Source: Patiria pectinifera
Lineage: Eukaryota > Echinodermata > Asteroidea > Valvatida > Asterinidae
Direction: 5' to 3'
Length of the DNA: 64,000 nt
Assembly: GCA_029964075.1 (NCBI GenBank)
Contig: CM057142.1
Location: 1,007,770-1,071,769 of the forward strand
Made by a program: the position numbers and the translations under genes. The notes below the pieces were generated by a model. That model did not search any database, was not told the DNA's origin, and saw only the letters and a program-made list of their open reading frames with translations. Shown piece by piece: positions 24,000 to 35,824 of the stretch (positions within the stretch are counted from its first letter, which is position 1; every line of letters begins with the position of its first letter).

Positions 24000-24556
24000 C
24001 GTTATTTGTGAAAGTTAGTCGTCATATGCATGCCTGTTGTAGGGATTTCATATCATAATGCGCTACGAAAAAAATAACTTGCCTTTGTTGTATGCAGCCG
24101 CTTGGTGGCGCTCTAGACCTGATTAGGCCCTTTTACGAGTGATAGCGCTGTAGTGACGCCATTTTCTGGGTACAAACTCTAGAACAAATATTCTTAACAT
24201 TCACAAGAACGTCACATTCAATGTACAGTTTTCTATAGCCTATATCTGCAGAACAGTAGGTCCGATTTGGTTGTAACTTGGAATGTACCTAGGCCGGAAT
24301 TTGTTATAGATGAAAATTGAAGTGACGTCACCATGACGTCATCAGATGAAATGTAACGTCACATTGAAGGTGCATTTTATAAGCCTATAGCTACCAAACT
24401 ATTGGCACTGATCACTATGCAACTTTTTACTGCGCATATATGTCCTATCAGTCTATAAGGTAACATAAAAATACAACAACGAATTGCCGAAACAGCCATG
24501 TGTTTGTCCACAGAACATGTAGTTTTTAAATGTTCTTCATGAAATCTTTCCCACTG
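24000..24556. repeat. dimeric repeat with TGACGTCA words
   Basis: Two diverged units start with AACGTCACATTCAATGTACA (about 24209) and AACGTCACATTGAAGGTGCA (about 24355). Between them lies GTGACGTCACCATGACGTCA. The segment is almost unchanged in unit 2. CRE-like TGACGTCA words also occur in intron 1 of A (20168 and 20331). It is likely a repeat family; a regulatory role is speculative. Confidence 0.4.
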
Positions 24557-24939
24557 CTACTTTGGCGTAAATCTAGGCTTTTTGTGCCATATTGGAGCGA
24601 CCATATACCAGCAATCATCCACGCTGAGTCCTGGGCGGCGGTTAATTAACCTGGGCAACTCAGGTAGCCTGGGTCTGGTAGTGGAACCCGTTATGGAGTA
24701 GATGCCATTAAAAGGCGGATGAGCTTGATAGCCAACGGCAACCACAACCTATACACCTAGCAAAAGGGTAGGAATGCATGCTTCGTCTTTGAAACCGTAG
24801 AAGGTATGTTCCTCGTCCGGTGGATGACGCTGCAGTCCAATTCTACCCCATCCACTTTTGTACCTTGTTGTGTTTCAAATAGAACGAAGAGAGTATTGCA
24901 ACAGCGCCGCGTGCGGCTACTTCTCGCTAATGTTCGAGA

Positions 24940-26035
24940 TCGTAGCCAGGAATTTTTCAGTGGGGGGCGCTGGGGGGCCTGGAACATTTCATGGGGGGGG
25001 CGTCATGTAGGGGCGTCAATCGCTTCTCAAAAGTGGGGGGGGGGACATACCTTGATCAGAACTGATGCGAGCGCGAAGCCCTTACGTTGTGGGGGTTCGG
25101 GGCCCGCTTAAGGGCCCCGAAAAAATTGGATTCTAGATGTTCTATGGTGTGATCTGAAGCAATTTCTTACCACTTTCCTCCATGCTTTAACAAATATTTT
25201 CTTAGCAAAAGATAATTATTTGAACATCGTTTTCGAGGTTGGAGTCATTGAATCAGCTACCAGAATTCTGAGCTATAGGCGTGGGGTTCGGGGCCCGCTT
25301 AAGGGCCCCGACATTTTTTTGATTCTAAATGCTCTGTGGTGCTATCTGAGGCAATTTCTGACCTCTGACCACTTTAACCAATATTTTCTAAGCAAAAGAT
25401 ACACTGTAGTACATAATAGGGCCCTGTAAATGAGACACGAGTTCAAAAATCTGGGGGGGGGGGGGACATTTGATATTGTGTCCCCCACCCTTTAAAAAGT
25501 AGGAGGGGACCAGTGCCCCTGTCCCCCCAGGATTGACGCCCATGGCGTCATGTAGATCAATGATAATTTTTTTAGAAACTCAAAATCTCAGTGGGGGGGG
25601 GGGGGCGACTGGGGGGGGGCGACAAGGTTTCATAGAATGAAATTCAAGGAATTTTAATTGGTCTATTATTATTATTTAGCTTATATGAATGGAGGAAAAG
25701 GTTTGTGCGTGGCCGATTCGCGTGATATCGCTGACTGAAACTGTGTGACCCACGGACCACCTGTCTATAATACGTGTTCCGTGGTGTGAGCGAGCAGTGC
25801 AGTGGGTGTTAATACGCATTTTAGATTATCATTATGCGCTATGTCACGCCGGTTGTCAGCTTACTTGTCCGCGGTCGCCGGTCGAAGGGTCATTTCTCAG
25901 TGGTCATCATGTGGATCATTCGCGACTATTTAGATTGAGATCAATGATAATTTTTTAGAAACTCAAAATCTCAGTGGGGGCGACTGGGGGGCGACAAGGT
26001 TTCATGGAGGGGGGGGGGCGGTCATCAAGACAGGT
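24940..26035. repeat. G-run-rich region with internal duplications, unit 1
   Basis: Two copies of a segment of about 195 bp start at the palindrome GGGGCCCGCTTAAGGGCCCC (about 25097 and 25290). A second pair, AATGATAATTTTTTTAGAAA followed by CTCAGTGGGGG and GGCGACAAGGTTTCAT, lies at 25558-25632 and 25943-26005. Many runs of 8-13 G are present. No gene is visible. It resembles several short transposon ends with the common start CGTAGCCAGGAATTTTTCAG. Confidence 0.45.
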
Positions 26036-26091
26036 ATTGAGAAATTCATCCCACCTTATAGAGATGCATCCGTCCTACCTACACTGATATT

Positions 26092-26752
26092 CCATGGTTT
26101 ACAGAGGCTTGCCGAATGGCTGACAAGGCTGTGTGTCAGGCATACAACAACTGGATCAAGAAACCATGTTCTGCTACTCATGATGCTTTATTAGGAGCGA
26201 GGCAGAACCACCAGAAAGTGGAACAAGAAACAAGAAGGTAGCACGTTCAGAGCACCAAAGATCGGGCAAAGAGTGAGTGCACTCCGTAGCATTGCTCCTA
26301 ATACCTCAATCCCCAGGGCGTGCCAGAGTGTACAAAGCATTATGTCCGGAGCACAATAGAGTATGCCCACTTAGCTTGGATGTCTGCAAGTACCATACAC
26401 CTGAAGAAGCTGGACGATGTATAATGCCGTGCCCTAAGTGTCATCAATGCTCCTTCGCGGGAGTTGAAGTTTGACCCCTTGTCACATTGGAGAACTGTGG
26501 CAGGCCTTGGTTTCATGTACAGACTAGCGCCAGCAATTCTAAAGACCAAACTTCCCCCATTAAGAGTTTCATCAAGGTCTACCAGGGCTAGTTCATCTTT
26601 GGGAAGTTTCGCCTAGCAAAGATGAACTGGTTAGGTGGAGAGACCGTTCCTTCTTTGCTGCAATGGTACCAGTATGGAAAAGCCTGCCAGACGCCATTGT
26701 GGGTCATCCTACGGCAACAGGAACCAAGGCCTTCTGCTTAAGGACACATTAA
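26092..26752 (+). pseudogene. non-LTR retrotransposon reverse-transcriptase remnant, unit 1
   Basis: The first part reads PWFTEACRMADKAVCQAYNN, the segment preceding the RT domain in CR1/L2-like ORF2 proteins. After a jump and a frame change comes the RT C-terminus IEYAHLAWMSAST-HLKKLDDV, then SHWRTVAGLGFMYRL and the tail WKSLPDAIVGHPTATGTKAF before TAA at 26750. The catalytic FADD core is missing, and an internal stop replaces Gln after DDV. It is an internally deleted, dead copy, duplicated with the unit. Confidence 0.62.
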
Positions 26753-26759
26753 ACTTTCT

Positions 26760-28380
26760 TAATTTGTAATCTTTCTTCACAATTTCTATACAAAATTATC
26801 ACTACTGCACTTCGTTATCCTTCTTTTGGGTCCTTTTCGTACAAGTGGGCACTGCTTTCTTTTTCAGTGCTTATCCGTAAAAAAAAATTTAAAAATCGGA
26901 GATTTGAGCCCCATCAACAGTCATGTGGTTGCGAAGGGCGATTTTTTAAAGGTTACGTAACACTTTATATTGAATGAAACTACATGTACACAGACATGTT
27001 CACGTTGGTGGGTGAAATCTTTGAAAATTAATTTCTTCAGTTTGGAAGACAGTATCTTCATGCAACTTTCAGGATTTATTTCCCTTATAATCATCCAAGT
27101 ATGTGCTAAAAATCGTTGTGATATGTTCTTTACTTTTCGTTGAAATTGAAAAAAAAGACCTGGCTACGTGCATTTTTGAAAGTTTTAACACTGGCGTTTG
27201 CAATATCTGTCAATCTTTTCAAGCCTTATAAATAATACTAAGGTTCCTATCCATTATGGTGTGCAGTACAAATTTGGAGAAAAGCCTCCTTCACGAGTTT
27301 TCAAATATAAATATCACCCTTTTTGCCGGCTTCCAGTGGTCGATACCGAGATCGAGCCACGCCAAAACACGCCGAGTGACGCTAATGAATATGCTAATCT
27401 ACCATACGTTATTGTGTTGCTTGGCCGAAATCGGTCAACCGTAGCGCCTACGGCGCTTTGCTGAACAATGCACGTGGGTAGTGTCGGCAAAAAAGCCTCG
27501 TCGAAATTTTCCATGGATATGGTTGTAGTTGTAACACTAGCGTTTGCAACAACAGATTAAGCTGAAATTCGGAACATATTTAGATGATATAAGTGTTAAA
27601 CTTCTCGTGAAATAACAATTTGGAGAAATTCCTAGAAATGATATGAATACATAGATTTGGGGAAGTTTTCGAACGATTTCTTGAAACCAGTATTCACTTT
27701 TCGGCATAGACGACGGCATTTTTTTCACTGACATGAAGCTGATAATTTCTTCTCCCGTTGTAATTTAACATTTCAATCATACTGAGCATATTTTCTGAGA
27801 AACACAACGTCCGAAAGGCCATTTTTTTGTGGTGCACGAATTTCACTGCTTTGCTATTCGCTCTTTTCACACTTCCGCCATGGGCATGCACAGCCTCGAT
27901 CTGGCAACTTTACACAATGAATATAGCCGATTCCCGTGTCGGGGTTAAGATCACTTAACCGGCTATTTTTATTGTGTAAATTTGCCAAATCGAGGCTGTG
28001 CATGCCCAATGGCGGAGTGTGAAAAGAGCGAATAGCGTCTTAGTACGTAATCGGATAAGCTTTCCGTAATAACGGCAGACGCTTAGCCTTAGCAACCACA
28101 TGACTGTCAAGGCTAGGATCACTAATCACTGAAAAGCTGAGCGGAGCTGTAGTTGATTTCTCACAAGGACTGTTGTCTATGTGAATTTTAATGCCTAGGA
28201 CAAAAGGGTTAATAGTGCACAAACAATACGTCCACGATTGACCGAACGTCCACGATTGAAATTCGTATACAAAACAAATGAGAGCTGTCGCTACAAAGTT
28301 CAATTACAAACCTAGGAATGAGGATAAGAGACAATAGGGGGACACATAAAATGTTTGAAAAGAATTGAGACTCGGCAGAT
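26760..28380. other. spacer at the end of unit 1
   Basis: No exon is recognised. Direct repeats TAACACTGGCGTTTGCAA and TAACACTAGCGTTTGCAA lie at about 27187 and 27531. A hairpin insertion is annotated separately at 27858-28031. Short reading frames here are conserved between units only because the whole DNA is nearly identical. Confidence 0.35.
27858..28031. mobile_element. 174-bp hairpin element private to unit 1
   Basis: The arms begin TCGCTCTTTTCACACTTCCG and its reverse-complement partner, and extend about 75 bp into GGGCATGCACAGCCTCGAT and beyond. The flanks read GCTAT and ATAGCG, consistent with an AT duplication. Unit 2 has the uninterrupted site GCTATAGCGTC at about 42694. It is a young, near-perfect MITE. 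Confidence 0.7.
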
Positions 28381-28399
28381 AATATGCAGTTTACTTAAT

Positions 28400-28405
28400 T
28401 TTATT
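28400..28405 (-). terminator. AATAAA poly(A) signal, protease copy B
   Basis: The - strand reads CTAATAAAATT, about 485 bp past the stop codon and at the same relative place as in copies A and C. Confidence 0.6.
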
Positions 28406-28888
28406 AGAGGCTTTTGGCATCATTCTGTTGAAATTTCACAAAATTATATGGTTTAAAATCCATCTTACTTTTTGTCTCTACTAACAACTTTCAAGATAGT
28501 GCTTTCATTGCTCTCAGTGTGCCCTTTGTTGCTCATTTCAATGTTTCTGGTGTTGACCAAAACTGAAGTGATTCATGATTCAAGAATTGATTAAGCAAGT
28601 AGGAATTAAACGTTAGGTACTCTTATTTCTTCAGGAGAAAGTTGATGTTCGGAGAAACTTCGTCAGTTAGCCCACGACATTGACTTTGTCTTGGTATTTT
28701 TTTTTTCATTGAGAAGAAATGTCCGTTTGTTGTGACAGAGGCATTGTGATAAAATGTTGCGAAATGCTGCAAACAATCAGTGCTATCCAGTAGAGTCTTG
28801 ATCCATTGTTGATTTCTGCATCTTAAGCCTCTCAAATGTTGTTGCATGATTCTTGGAGTATTACATGCCCAACGTCGCTGGTATGAAA

Positions 28889-31800
28889 TTAAGGCTGCGA
28901 ATTGAAATGGGAAAACAAGGTTCATTAATGCGTAGAAATAAATATACAAACAGACAAAAATAAACAAACCCAAACTTGACGCAATGTTACTTTTGAGTGC
29001 TGATGTGGTTATACTTGTTATGAATGGAACTAGGGTATATTTTAACAATCGCCTGGTCAGTGACTAAATCCGTCAGAAAACAATAGGCTTGCCCCTTGGT
29101 TCCTGCAATATATATCATCAATTCATATGGCGTGCATAAGTGACATTTATTCAACTTAATTAAAGCGGTGGCTTTGATTAGTTTACGATATCTCTAATTA
29201 TTTCAAGATATTTCGAAAACATTTTCACATTTTTAAGAGCCTTCGAGTGATGATTTCGAGATATCTTGAAATCCATTTCAAGATATCTCTAAATCCAAAC
29301 CCATTTGGAGATATCTCTAAATGATTTCAAGATATTCATTTCAAGATATCGCTAAATTCATTTTAGGATATCTCTAAATTCCTTTGAAGATATCTCTCAA
29401 TCCATTTCAAGATATCTCTTAATCCATTTCGAGATATCTTTACATTTATTTCAATAATCTTGAAACCCATTTCAAGATCTCTCAAAAGCGTTTCCGCTTC
29501 CATGTCACATTAACATAAAATTCCCTTTATAGAACCCTTTATAGAACGTGATTTCATTTTGACCATTGTCCGGACATGACACTTTTTCGATACTAGATTT
29601 CGAGATATCCTGAAATGAATTATGAGATACCTTACAAAAAAATTCAAAATATCTTGAAATGGATTTAAAGATTTCTTGAAATGGATTTCGAGATATCTTG
29701 AAATGGATTTAAAGATTTCTTGAAATGGATTTGGAGATATTTTGAAATGATTTCCAGATTTCATTGCATGATTTACAGATATCTTGAAATCATTTCCAAA
29801 TATCTCGAAATCGATTGAGAGATATCCGTAAATCATTTCAAGATATCTTGAAATAATCAAAAGCTACCGCTATAATTTAAATAAATGCGACATTTGCGCG
29901 CTATACACGTATTAAAGCAGCAAGCTATTAAATGCTTCTTTAAAGAAAATATTTGGCAAAGTGGAAGTGGCTGTGAGAGATAGGGGACAAATTATTTTTG
30001 TTGTATAAACATCAAAGCCTGCAGGCTTTATCATCCATGATAAATGTAACTCAGCCTTTACCGCGACGTAGAGCAACTTGTTGGGAGACCCTTGGGCGTC
30101 GGAAATGACGCCATTGGTGGCAGCGTTCACGATGGCAGCATGGACGGCCGATGGGGAAGAACCTGGGTTCGAACCCAAGTAAACAGCGCAGGCACCTGCG
30201 AATGAAAAGTAGTGAGAATATAGGCTATGGACTGATAATCATTAGGATACGGCGTTTTTTGGATGACCATCGCTTGAGTCTTTTTTTTCTGCGGACGGTG
30301 TTAAACAAATTATGTATTTTGTTTTTGTGTTTATTGGGAAAGGTCGTAATCATACATGTCGATACGTAATCATACATGACAACTACATGTTAAGTAACAT
30401 GGAATGGAGTTTGGCCCCCACCATGCAAAGTTTTCCTCAGACTTGTGTTTTCTTAAAAGGAAGTGGTTTTATAGCTCAGAAAATGCAAACTCACCAGTCA
30501 CGAAAGCGCAAGCCATGGATGAACCCGACACAGTTGCGCTTCCAGTGTCAGAGGTGTGGCTAGCAGTGACAATGTTATAGCCCGGAGCAAACAGGTCCAC
30601 GCACGTGCCATAATTGGAGAAATACGCCCGAGAATCGCTGGAGGTTGAGGCTGCAACGGTGAGCACCTGAAGGAAATAAATACATCATAGTTTGAATGTT
30701 TCCCACCACCTTGATAATGATCGATTGTAGCCCAAACATTTGGAATTTTGACGACACAAACCCCTTCGTTTTCTCTTGGAGATCCCAGCCCCTCCAAAAA
30801 CTGAAAAATGGGAACAAGGAACAACAAAAGAAGATACCCTGAGTTCATTTAGAAAAAAAAATCAGATTAAATTGTTCAGTAGAATTTCCAAGGCTTTTTA
30901 CAATCATATCATGATGAACAACGCCCTCTTGCTTCAGATAAGGACCCCGCATTTCGAGTAATTCGGTCAGCTATCGCCAAAGACAAATCCTGGGTGCTCC
31001 ACGGATTGTTAATCCTTTTATCTGGTATGTCAGTCAAAGAATAGCCTAAGTCTGATAGAGCAACTTCGCTGTTGAAAAATTCTGTTCTTGTTATAAACTT
31101 ACAGCACTCAAAATATATCATGAAGTGGCCACGCCCAAAGTAGCATTTAGGAGAACTATCATAACAAAAATTGACCACGTTTGTTGGACGGCTAAACCAG
31201 TTAAGAAAAAAAAAACACATTTCACATTCACATACTAATTTATTATACAACACACACTTTCACCCGCAGTCAAAAGAAGTACCAGACGTTCGACTTTGAA
31301 ATATATGACCAGATCTAAGACAACTGGGTTTATTTTTAGTCCTTTTAAATAACTCACCCCAGGAACATTGGCGGGGGAGACGTTGCAGGCATTGGAGTTA
31401 TCGTTGCCAGCAGCAACAACCACAATGTAGCCTTTGTTCAGCAAGTCGTTGACCATCGAGTCCATCTGGGAGTTTTTCGAAAAGCCAAATGCTATTGAAA
31501 TCACACCCTTGCCGTTGCCCGTGCCAAACTGGCTCACGATCGCATTCAAGCCTTTTGTAGGGAAACACAACATGCATCTTAATTAACTCAAATTACTATC
31601 TAACCCATGGTAGCCCATAAGACATATTTTCTCAGTTACATAATATAGTCAGAAATAGCCCGCCGCACACGAGAGCTACGTGTTGAGCAAAACAGTCAAT
31701 CGAGGCCGTTTGCTCAGCACGTATAGCTCACAGAATATCCCCGTGTGCGGTGACTTTTGGCTGAGTTTTCTGCCTCGCGAGGCCGTGAGGCAAATATCTA

Positions 31801-34800
31801 TCCTGTTTGATTTATTCCGCCTCGCGAGGCGAAAAACTCACCGTGCGCTGTCAAGCTGAACTACGTGCTGATGAGCTAAAAATATGAACTAGACTATGAA
31901 AGCACATTATTTTTGTTTGTCGGTCACGTGGTCTAAAAAGGGGACAAACGCCAGCAGGCTTTAGAAGATTTGCACACAAATATCTTAATATCACGTGTAC
32001 AGAGTACGTGAGTTCATTGGCTATGACTTTTTTTGCTCAGCACGTAGCTCTCAGATCATGTGCGGCGGGCTTAACCGCAACTTGCAGGATTGAATGAAGG
32101 CTTCGAGGTAAGAAAAGAAATTACTTCAAGCAAACTCATCCAAGGCCAAAGAATGACGTTCTACTATCGACCGGTCAAGAATGTTAAACTTTTCTACTTT
32201 GGAACTTTATGGAGAGAGCATATTAAGACCAGTAGACGCATCTGAAGGACTCATTGACAGGGAAACATACTCAGGAAAAGAGCATTTAAGCGGGGAAATA
32301 AGTTCTTTGTGAGATAAAAAAGAAGAAGCAAAGTTTAGCGGGTGACGACCTACCAGATTGGACCGTGGAAAGCGGGCAGCTTCCCCAGAAGTTGCAGACT
32401 TTTACGCTGTAGACGTTGGCTTTACGTGCGATACCGTAGATGTCACCTCCAGCAATGCCGGCGCAGTGAGTCCCGTGTCCATGATCGTCAAAATTAGCTC
32501 CGTAGATTGGTGAGGCTCGTCCACCGAAGGCAATGTGAGTTGTGCGGATTCCAGTATTCACATTGAAGATGTTCGCCCCCTCACCTAGAGCTATCGAGGA
32601 AGAGAAATAAACGCAACCAACCTGATACCTTGACTTTCTAGGCGTCCTTGATACAAACTGTTAGCATGGGCTACAGCTTACACATGTGTACAGGGTGTAT
32701 AAATGTGTATACATGCAGGGTGACCCCAAAAAAGTTGTGCAAGCAGATATCGCTAAACTTCTCAAAAGTACATAACATGAGTATTTCATTTTGACAGAGC
32801 ATATCTATTATACTATTGTGCATATAATAAGTGAAATTGTCATGGAGACCCATTCATGCAAACCAGAGCTGTAACAGATTATAGAAAGATACGTGTTTTT
32901 CAACAACTCCAAAGGGAATTACACATTCCATAGGAAACCGGCACTCTGCAATGGGTCTTTTCATTAACTGTAAAAAACACATTGCCGTTGATCATTTGTC
33001 GTATCTCTGGTTTGATGAATGGATTTTCTGAAAGTTGCTGTGATTATACAAAAGAGTACATACAATATCCTCCATCAACATGAAATGCTGATGTTGGATA
33101 CCTTTTGAGAAATTTAAAGATGCTTGTACAACTTTTTTGGAGTCACCCTGTATTTATCTTTAGACAAACTTGAATCCTCGATTAGCACTTTATATGGCAA
33201 TGTTTTGCATTTACGTGCATGCCCATATCTGTGCACGCTCACATTATTCAAATGAAATTTATTTCCATGAAATTCAAACAGGAATTGCTAAAGTGGCAGT
33301 GATGCTTTTCTTATCATATTCTCTTCCCAACTTTTTCCCGTCAAAATATTTAGCAAATTCCGATCAAAGTTCCGGGTCAATTTGACCCAGGAGTTTTTAA
33401 AGTGTAAAAAATAGACAAAATGCCGCACATGTTATTGAAATTACTGTTAGGATATTATAGGCGCTTTGGTTAAGTTTAATTATTATCAATTTGTGAGGCA
33501 AAAAATACAAGCAAATGCTGATACCGCTATATGAATAGCATCATGCCACGTGACATACCATTATCGTTATAATTGTAGACACCGTTAGTTCCAGTGCGAC
33601 TGTCGATGCGATCGATGCCCCACGTTGCGCCGGATTGCGAGCCGTAGATGGCTCCAATCTGATCCTCATGAATATACTCGATGCCTTCAATACCACGCAC
33701 CTGAACAAAATTAATGTGTAATGACCATGATCTCTATTACTGACTTGGATAGACGATCTGGGTGCGTTCACTGACGCAACGCGTCTTTGGCCGCGTCCGT
33801 ATCACAAATTGGCTACGTTACCAATTGGCTGATGCCACTCCCGTCCCATACGCACTTGTTTTATTTCCGGCCGTAGCTAAGTAATTCGGACACGGCCTGC
33901 CATAGTACTTTACCTAGCTATTGCGTGCATGTTTAACATTTAATATCTTTTCATATATACATATAGACAGTTTACCAATTGATACCCAGACGTCACGATC
34001 GTCTGGTCAGGGAACCAGGCCAGTATTTGGACCGTGTTGGGGCCCGTTCACAATGAACCAGCGATTTACCACGTTAAGAGCGCGAGCTGGGATCTTGAGA
34101 GCTAGGCCCGGCAGGACTTGTTCGTACGTTTCGACGGTGGGAACCCCGGCACGCATCACTTCAAGGATATCCTTGATCTCTCTCTCGATGCGATCAATCT
34201 GCTTCACATCCTAAGAGAGATAGACAAACGACATGGGTGATTCGTACAGTCTTAAGTATAAAATCAATCCTGTGCAAGCATCTTGAATGCATGTATGCAT
34301 AATACAAAGCATTTCCTAAAAAGTAAGGTTAATGGCTCATGAGGGAGACACATTTTGCTAAAACGGTTCAATTTAGGAAACAGGGTCGAAACTATGATTC
34401 GCGTTTGTTGAGTTACAAACGCTGGGTGACTGATCGGGCCGAAAACCATTACAAAGGACATTGCCCAGTTGTTTATATTCTTATGTCAGAACAGAAAAAG
34501 TGACATGAAATTCAGCCCTTCCCGTAAAATATTCGTGTTAAATATTCGTGTTAAAAAATGCATCTTTATATTTTATGTACAGGTAGGCTACTCGTTCTTT
34601 CCGGTTTAATGACGTCAGCAGTTAAAATGTGCAAACGGAATACTGATTTAGTTCAAAGACTAAATACTGGTTTACTCCATGTTCGTTATGAGGTGAAAGG
34701 AACTTCTGAAAATATGGAAATTATAATTGAATGCTTAAGTGTGGAAATTGATAACACCTAACTTCCGGTTTGATGACGTCACAGCATTTGGAAGCCCAAA

Positions 34801-35598
34801 GTCGACATTGTGCTGGGTATCATTATTGTGTGGTAAAACCATAGTCATTAGACACGGATCAAATAACGGATTAGAAATTGAATAAAAAGTAAAAAACCTG
34901 ATCATTTTTTTTGGAAAGTGCTACAAAAATAAAGATAAGCGGCACAACAGCTATCTTTTCAAGTTGCAGTTCTATTTTTAGTTGATTTTTTCAAGAGGAA
35001 TGCTCACAACAAAATATTTTAAAAATTTGAAGAAAAAATGATATATCCTTGAAAATAGAGTATCGTATTGTGATTGATCAAGAAGCCAGTTTTAAAGACG
35101 TGCTAGGATGGCCTAGGCTAACTGTTTTACACACAAAATCAGTTTTATTTCCATGAGTTCTGGTCCGATTACGAGTAAATTAACAAGAGTATGAAGAATC
35201 AGTAGGAGTTCTAAGTACTTTCCGAGAGTACGAGAAGATTTGGTACACATATTAACAAGGATTTTTTTCTGTCAAACTAGTCATAAATATTATTCAAAAG
35301 CTCTAAAAAGTGGGATTTTGGTTTCTGCATGTACTCTCACAATTTTGAATTCCAATGGAAGAACATTTTCATGAGTACCAGTATGAGGATGAAAGAGGTA
35401 AATTATTTTCAAACGAGTACGAGCACATTCTCACTGGTACGAGGACAAGCGTGAAAAGAACGAGTCCGAGTATTACGACAATGTTACCTTGACTTTGATG
35501 ATCCAGCTGTCGGGCACAGTGCGACTATTGGAAGTAATGAGTGGAGCCAGGCCGGCATTGGCCACGGCAACACACAGACACAGCACCAGAAACTTCAT
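28889..35598 (-). CDS. secreted proteinase K-like S8 protease, copy B (catalytic Asp replaced by Asn, conserved His lost)
   Basis: Exons: 35598-35488, 34210-34070, 33700-33559, 32584-32354, 31551-31358, 30666-30495, 30195-30062 and 28894-28889. The phases are the same as in copy A; the product is 376 aa. The signal peptide and I9 prodomain are intact. Asn141 again replaces the catalytic Asp (codon 32556-32558). His168, Asn258 and Ser323 are kept. In addition the conserved His five residues after the Ser is Phe (MACAFVTG; A has MACAHVTG, C has MACPHVTG). The prodomain/catalytic junction reads HEDQIGAIYG. Frames and splice sites are all intact, so it is not an obvious pseudogene. I infer a secreted pseudoprotease. 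The 3' UTR resembles copy C, not copy A. Confidence 0.87.
29126..29905. mobile_element. fold-back GATATC-repeat element, intron 7 of copy B
   Basis: Orthologue of 14224-15050, with the same ends (TATGGCGTGCATAAG and CGCGCTATA). It is about 47 bp shorter because the right arm has fewer repeat units, showing array contraction after duplication. Confidence 0.66.
31657..32071. mobile_element. MITE in intron 4 of copy B
   Basis: Same insertion as 16784-17187, with AGCCCGCCGCACACGAGAGC at the left and its inverse at the right. It predates the A/B duplication. Confidence 0.58.
32716..33150. mobile_element. Tc1/mariner-type MITE family 1, intron 3 of copy B (intact site)
   Basis: It has ends CAGGGTGACCCC and GGAGTCACCCTG, 435 bp apart. 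It lacks the nested insertion of copy A and so preserves the empty site GATTATACAAAAG. Confidence 0.7.
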
Positions 35599-35824
35599 GG
35601 TTCGCTCGGAGGGTTTGGTATGCACACTTCCAACGGAGATTTAACCTGGAAAGTCAAAACAATGTTTGGAAAAGGTCGCTCGTTTTCAAGTCACAAGATA
35701 CAACCTTCAAACACGTTACACAAGATGATGGTAAACTAGTTTTGCAGAAAACACGTAAGTTCGCTTAATAATAAAAAAAGAAGAAAACGTCTTTACGTTG
35801 GCTTCAGAGTGACTTGTACTTGTT

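Larger units (their letters stand above)
14030..28930. repeat. tandem segmental duplication, unit 1
   Basis: Direct copy of 28930-43565. Long stretches (for example 19560-20460 and 24000-24990) are nearly identical to their partners. The unit runs from intron 7 of copy A to just past exon 8 of copy B. Size differences come mainly from private insertions. Breakpoints are placed to within about 50 bp by where identity begins. Confidence 0.8.

Noticed and set aside
24806..25111. 101-codon Arg/Gly/Trp-rich frame
   Set aside because: It runs through G-tracts whose length differs between units, which shifts the frame; it is not maintained as coding.
26277..26474. Cys-rich short frame resembling a zinc-binding peptide, also at 41143
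   Set aside because: It overlaps the RT relic in another frame; the RT frame (IEYAHLAW) explains the conservation.
27198..27464. 88-codon frame conserved in both units
   Set aside because: The DNA is nearly identical in all frames and a comparable frame exists on the other strand; no codon bias or splice signals support it.
28623..29048. 141-codon open frame on the - strand
   Set aside because: It covers intron 7 and exon 8/3' UTR of protease copy B; it is not conserved as protein in A or C, and the splice model explains the DNA.
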